Shown here one piece after another: positions 60,224 to 62,948 of a DNA stretch of 62,948 bases. The notes beneath the pieces are model-generated. The model was not told where the DNA came from. It made no database searches and worked only from the letters and a program-made list of their open reading frames with translations. Where the stretch lies: assembly GCF_009711225.1 (NCBI RefSeq), contig NZ_WMIE01000020.1:1-62948 (forward strand). Direction: 5' to 3'. The first letter of the stretch is position 1; each line of letters opens with the position of its first letter. A program made the position numbers and the translations under genes. The DNA comes from Paracoccus aestuariivivens. Lineage in GTDB: Bacteria > Pseudomonadota > Alphaproteobacteria > Rhodobacterales > Rhodobacteraceae.

Positions 60224-60898
60224 TCACAGCCCCAGCCGGTACCCTGCACCACGGACGGTCAGGATGATGCTCGGCGTCCCGTCCACGTCGATCTTGCCGC
60301 GCAGGTAACGGATATAGACATCGACCACCTTCGAGCCGGGATCGAAGCCGTAACCCCAGTTGTTATTGAGGATCTGGGCGCGGCTAAGAACCGTACCGCT
60401 ATTCTCCATCAGATAGCGCAGCAGACTGAACTCTTTGGGGGTCAGTTCGATGTTGCGTCCGGCACGGGTGACCTGACGGGTCGTCGGGTCCAGCACCAGA
60501 TCGGCGACCTTGAGCACGGGATCGAGCCGCATTCCGGGGGCACGGCGCAACAATGCCTCGACCCGCGCCACCAGCTCGTCAAAGGCGAAAGGTTTGGTCA
60601 GGTAATCGTCGGCTCCGGCATTCAAGCCCTCGATCTTGTCGCCAAGCGCGTCCTTGGCCGTCAGCATCAACACGCTCGAAGTAATATTTTCACTGCGCAT
60701 CTGACGGCACACGGTCACCCCGTCATGGTCGGGCAACATCCGGTCAAGAATGACCAGCGGGTATTCCGCCTTGCGCAGCATCCGCATTGCGGTCTGTCCG
60801 TCACCCGCAATGTCCAGCGCATGTCCCTCGGCTTTCAACCCGCGAAACACGAAACTGGCGATACGGGGATCGTCTTCGACAAGCAGGATCTTGGCCAT
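60224..60898 (-). CDS. OmpR-family response regulator
   Basis: A 224-residue two-component regulator. The receiver has the acidic pocket (EDD near 8-10), phospho-acceptor Asp52 (LVILDRMLP) and the Lys of LTKPF near 102. The winged-helix domain is at about 130-222 (LTPKEFSLLRYLM, YIRYLRGKID). The ATG at 60898 is preferred over GTG 60904, because GAGG overlapping the kinase stop lies five to six bases upstream. It is the second gene of a kinase-regulator operon on the minus strand. Confidence 0.94.
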   Translation of the reverse strand: MAKILLVEDDPRIASFVFRGLKAEGHALDIAGDGQTAMRMLRKAEYPLVILDRMLPDHDGVTVCRQMRSENITSSVLMLTAKDALGDKIEGLNAGADDYLTKPFAFDELVARVEALLRRAPGMRLDPVLKVADLVLDPTTRQVTRAGRNIELTPKEFSLLRYLMENSGTVLSRAQILNNNWGYGFDPGSKVVDVYIRYLRGKIDVDGTPSIILTVRGAGYRLGL

Positions 60899-60905
60899 TT
60901 TCACC

Positions 60906-62483
60906 TCAGGAGCGCAGTGGCACCCAGATCCGCAAACTCGTCAAGTGATCGACGCTGGAAATCTCGATCTCGCCCCGATGACCCTCGACGATCCATTTGG
61001 CGATCGAAAGTCCAAGACCCGTCCCGCTTTGCTTCCGCGGACCAGATTGGCGGGCGCGATAGAAGCGGCTGAAGACAAAGGGCAACTCGGCGGCAGGAAT
61101 GTCGGGTCCGTGGTTCTGGATCACGAACCGTGCTCCGCCATCGACGCGGGACAAATCCAACCTGACCGTGGTGGCGGGATCGGCATATTTGATCGCATTG
61201 TCCAGAACGATCATCAGCGCCTGTGCCAAGCGTCCCGCATCGCCCATCGCCAGACAGGGTTCGTCCGACATCCGCGCGTCAATGCGGATGTCGTTGGCCT
61301 CGGCAAGGATTTCCGCATCGGACAGGATGATCCCAAGCACATCTTTCAGATCAAGCGGCTGCATGTCGAAACGGATCGCATCGACCTCGGCCCGGGCCAG
61401 AAAAAGCAGATCCTCGACCAGACGGGTCATCTGATGGCAAAGGTGGACGATACGCTCCAACGTGTCGCGATGCTCGTCAACCGTCCGGCTTGCGCCACGC
61501 AACGCGATCTCGGCCTCGCCTCGGATGACGGTCAACGGCGTGCGCAACTCGTGTCCGATATCGGCCAAAAACAGCACCCGCATCTGGTCAAGCTTGTGCA
61601 GCCTTGTATTGGCCTCTTCCAGTTCGCCGGTCCGTCGGCCGACCTCGTGTTCAAGACCCGCCTGCACATCCAGCAGGGCGGTCCGCTGGACCTCAAGCCT
61701 TGAGGCGGCATTGTCGATCTGACCCGCAAGGCTGGCGAATTCGTCCCGACCGCGATAGCCGATGCGATAGGCTAGGTTTCCTTCGGCAATCTCTTTCGTC
61801 GCGGATTCCAGCGCCTTGATCGGCCGCGTCAGCGAGCGGCTGAGAAGCCCCGCCGCCGCCGCCGAGATCAGGAATGCCGCAGCCGTGACAAGGCCGATGA
61901 TCCATTCCAGTTCTCGCTCCAGCCGGTTTGTGAGTGTCTGGTACTGCCGCAACTCGGCCTCTTCGTCGGCAATGGCGGCGCTGATATGCACCTCGAGGGT
62001 CGTATCCAGCTTTTCTTCGATCTCTTCACGAAAGATCTGCACCGCTTCGTCCAGACGTCCCTGATCGCGCAGCAGAAGCAGCCTCTGGGTCCGCATGTCG
62101 ATGTCTTCGTAAAGCTGGCGCATCTGGGCCACGCGTTCCAGCTCGCGTTCCTCGCTGGCACCTTCCGAGGGCGTGACCACCAAGGCAATCTCGTCACGGA
62201 TGAGCGTCTCGAGCAGATCGAGGCTAGCCTCAAGACTGCTGCGGGCATCGTTGAAATCCTCAAGCTCGGTCCGGCCCAGCAGCAGGAGTTCGGCGACATT
62301 CTCGGAGTAACGGTTCATAGCGGCAGACATGCGAATGACGCTGTCCAATTGCGCACCCGCCAGCCGATTGCGGTCGAAATAGTAATCGATCCTGTCGACG
62401 TAGTACCATGTGACCGTCGCGACGCTGAGCAGCATCGCCGTCACGAGAAACTGGAAGGACAGGATCTTGAGGCGGATGGTCAT
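60906..62483 (-). CDS. Sensor histidine kinase with HAMP
   Basis: A 525-residue membrane kinase. TM1 is at about 8-28. A largely helical periplasmic domain spans about 30-190 (an E/R-rich four-helix-bundle-like sensor), TM2 is at about 194-215 and HAMP at about 216-268. The H box has His311 (ADIGHELRTPL), followed by N box (LDNAIKYAD) and G boxes (NHGPDIPA, GTGLGLSIAK). The ATG at 62483 begins the natural MTIRLKI helix, while the upstream in-frame ATG at 62612 would add an unlikely Cys-rich segment; its ribosome site is weak. The operon with its regulator follows. Confidence 0.9.
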   Translation of the reverse strand: MTIRLKILSFQFLVTAMLLSVATVTWYYVDRIDYYFDRNRLAGAQLDSVIRMSAAMNRYSENVAELLLLGRTELEDFNDARSSLEASLDLLETLIRDEIALVVTPSEGASEERELERVAQMRQLYEDIDMRTQRLLLLRDQGRLDEAVQIFREEIEEKLDTTLEVHISAAIADEEAELRQYQTLTNRLERELEWIIGLVTAAAFLISAAAAGLLSRSLTRPIKALESATKEIAEGNLAYRIGYRGRDEFASLAGQIDNAASRLEVQRTALLDVQAGLEHEVGRRTGELEEANTRLHKLDQMRVLFLADIGHELRTPLTVIRGEAEIALRGASRTVDEHRDTLERIVHLCHQMTRLVEDLLFLARAEVDAIRFDMQPLDLKDVLGIILSDAEILAEANDIRIDARMSDEPCLAMGDAGRLAQALMIVLDNAIKYADPATTVRLDLSRVDGGARFVIQNHGPDIPAAELPFVFSRFYRARQSGPRKQSGTGLGLSIAKWIVEGHRGEIEISSVDHLTSLRIWVPLRS

Positions 62484-62805
62484 TTGTGTCGCAGTGTTCC
62501 AAAATGCGTAGCGGAAACGATACAGCCACGCTTGGAAGCGACAAGAGGTCTGTCCTAGGTCGATGTGCGAACAAGAGTAGAGGCGGATGGGGCAAGCACA
62601 CGCTTTATTCACCTGCGGATATGTGTGAGGCAGTATGATTAGGCGGACGATTCGACGCGGAAAACTTCCGGTCGGATTGCGCGGTGCTATCTCAAATTGG
62701 CAAATATCCGGTGGCTATCTTTTAGCTGTGACCGAAACCTCTGCAGTCGATCAGAGACAATTACAATTCGGGAGGTTACGATCTTTACCGTAAAAGGATG
62801 AAACA
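62484..62805. other. Divergent intergenic region at right end
   Basis: No gene is supported. It should contain the promoter for the minus-strand kinase-regulator operon and that for the plus-strand leader ORF. A short inverted repeat TTACG/CGTAA (62776-62793) straddles the spacing between a GGGAGG and the leader ribosome site. Confidence 0.45.
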
Positions 62806-62883
62806 ATGAATAACATAATCATCATTACCGCGCAACAACTTGCCGTAGTGGCACATTCCATTCTGGAAAGCATCACTGGATAG
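62806..62883 (+). CDS. 25-residue Ile-rich leader peptide candidate
   Basis: A 25-codon frame with AAAAGGA before its ATG starts MNNIIIIT and continues with VV, IL and I pairs, so aliphatic codons dominate. It ends 27 bases before the next start. A hairpin over the next ribosome site follows immediately. This resembles a leader peptide in translational attenuation; a small membrane-less peptide of its own function is the alternative. Confidence 0.5.
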   Translation: MNNIIIITAQQLAVVAHSILESITG

Positions 62884-62885
62884 AT

Positions 62886-62905
62886 TCCTGATGCACTTCA
62901 GGAGG
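62886..62905 (+). promoter_or_regulatory. Hairpin masking the next gene's ribosome-binding site
   Basis: TCCTGA (62886-62891) pairs with TCAGGA (62898-62903), which includes most of the AGGAGG Shine-Dalgarno (62900-62905). Ribosomes finishing or stalled in the 25-codon leader, whose stop is at 62881-62883, would affect this stem. Confidence 0.5.
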
Positions 62906-62910
62906 ATGTC

Positions 62911-62948
62911 ATGAGGCGCCCGCTCACCAACCTGACGCTGGACGAGCG
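62911..62948 (+). CDS. Start of a gene cut by the window edge
   Basis: An ATG with a near-perfect AGGAGG site opens a frame (MRRPLTNLTLDE) that runs off the right end. Too little is present to assign a family. Confidence 0.6.
   Translation, partial: MRRPLTNLTLDE

Overview
The window looks like a chromosomal segment of an alphaproteobacterium of the order Rhodobacterales, probably close to Paracoccus. The base composition is GC-rich. The porin is of the Rhodobacter/Paracoccus type, there is a small DUF1127 protein, the cobalamin pathway is the aerobic (cob) version with CobG, CobN and BluE, and ATGA overlaps and occasional TTG/GTG starts are common. No rRNA, tRNA, insertion sequence, prophage or CRISPR array was seen.

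Layout. (1) 0.3-8.5 kb: scattered metabolic genes: an M81 (MlrC-like) metallopeptidase, aspartate 4-decarboxylase, an outer-membrane porin, an AI-2E/PerM-type permease, mannonate dehydratase and a DUF1127 protein. (2) 8.8-16.7 kb: a PAS protein and an atypical sigma-54-type activator that lacks the GAFTGA loop. They lie directly upstream of a polyamine-type ABC importer (binding protein, ATPase, two permeases) and an aldehyde dehydrogenase, so this looks like regulated uptake and oxidation of a polyamine or related amine. (3) 16.7-39.2 kb: a large cobalamin locus under three separate AdoCbl riboswitches. The first precedes a BtuFCD-like importer followed by bluE, cobD(cbiB) and cobC. The second precedes DUF1636-cobW-cobN-G-H-I-J. 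The third precedes a CbiM-like permease; cobF follows it beyond a terminator-like hairpin. cobO-cobQ run on the minus strand, and cobL-E-M-B follow cobJ with cobK inserted antiparallel between them. Not found here and presumably elsewhere: cobA, cobS, cobT, cobP/U/V and bluB. (4) 39.2-43 kb: a lactonase-fold protein, a cold-shock protein, a DUF2585 membrane protein, and an ECF41-type sigma factor with its AhpD-like partner and a recognisable ECF41 promoter. (5) 43.1-48.3 kb: an organosulfur scavenging operon (TauD-like dioxygenase, flavin monooxygenase, SsuCAB-type importer) preceded by a very cysteine-rich 26-codon leader ORF. (6) 48.4-51.2 kb: a MerR-family regulator divergent from a Zn/Cd/Pb P-type ATPase with a classic 19-bp-spacer MerR promoter. 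(7) 51.3-62.9 kb: a surface-lipoprotein/outer-membrane-barrel pair, two PepSY proteins around a two-component system, a siderophore-interacting reductase, a TPP-riboswitch-controlled tenA, a tandem GAF-like protein, an RTX repeat protein, a second two-component system, and at the right edge a short isoleucine-rich leader ORF with a hairpin over the next gene's ribosome-binding site.

The strongest candidates for undescribed biology are post-transcriptional. They are the Cys-rich leader upstream of the sulfur operon (43190-43270), the short ORF wedged between the TPP riboswitch and the TTG start of tenA (57219-57269), and the Ile-rich leader plus SD-sequestering hairpin at 62806-62903. At protein level the most unusual are the GAFTGA-less, Walker-B-altered activator and the minimal Slam-like lipoprotein export pair. 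All functional calls are from reading the sequence; no database search was run.
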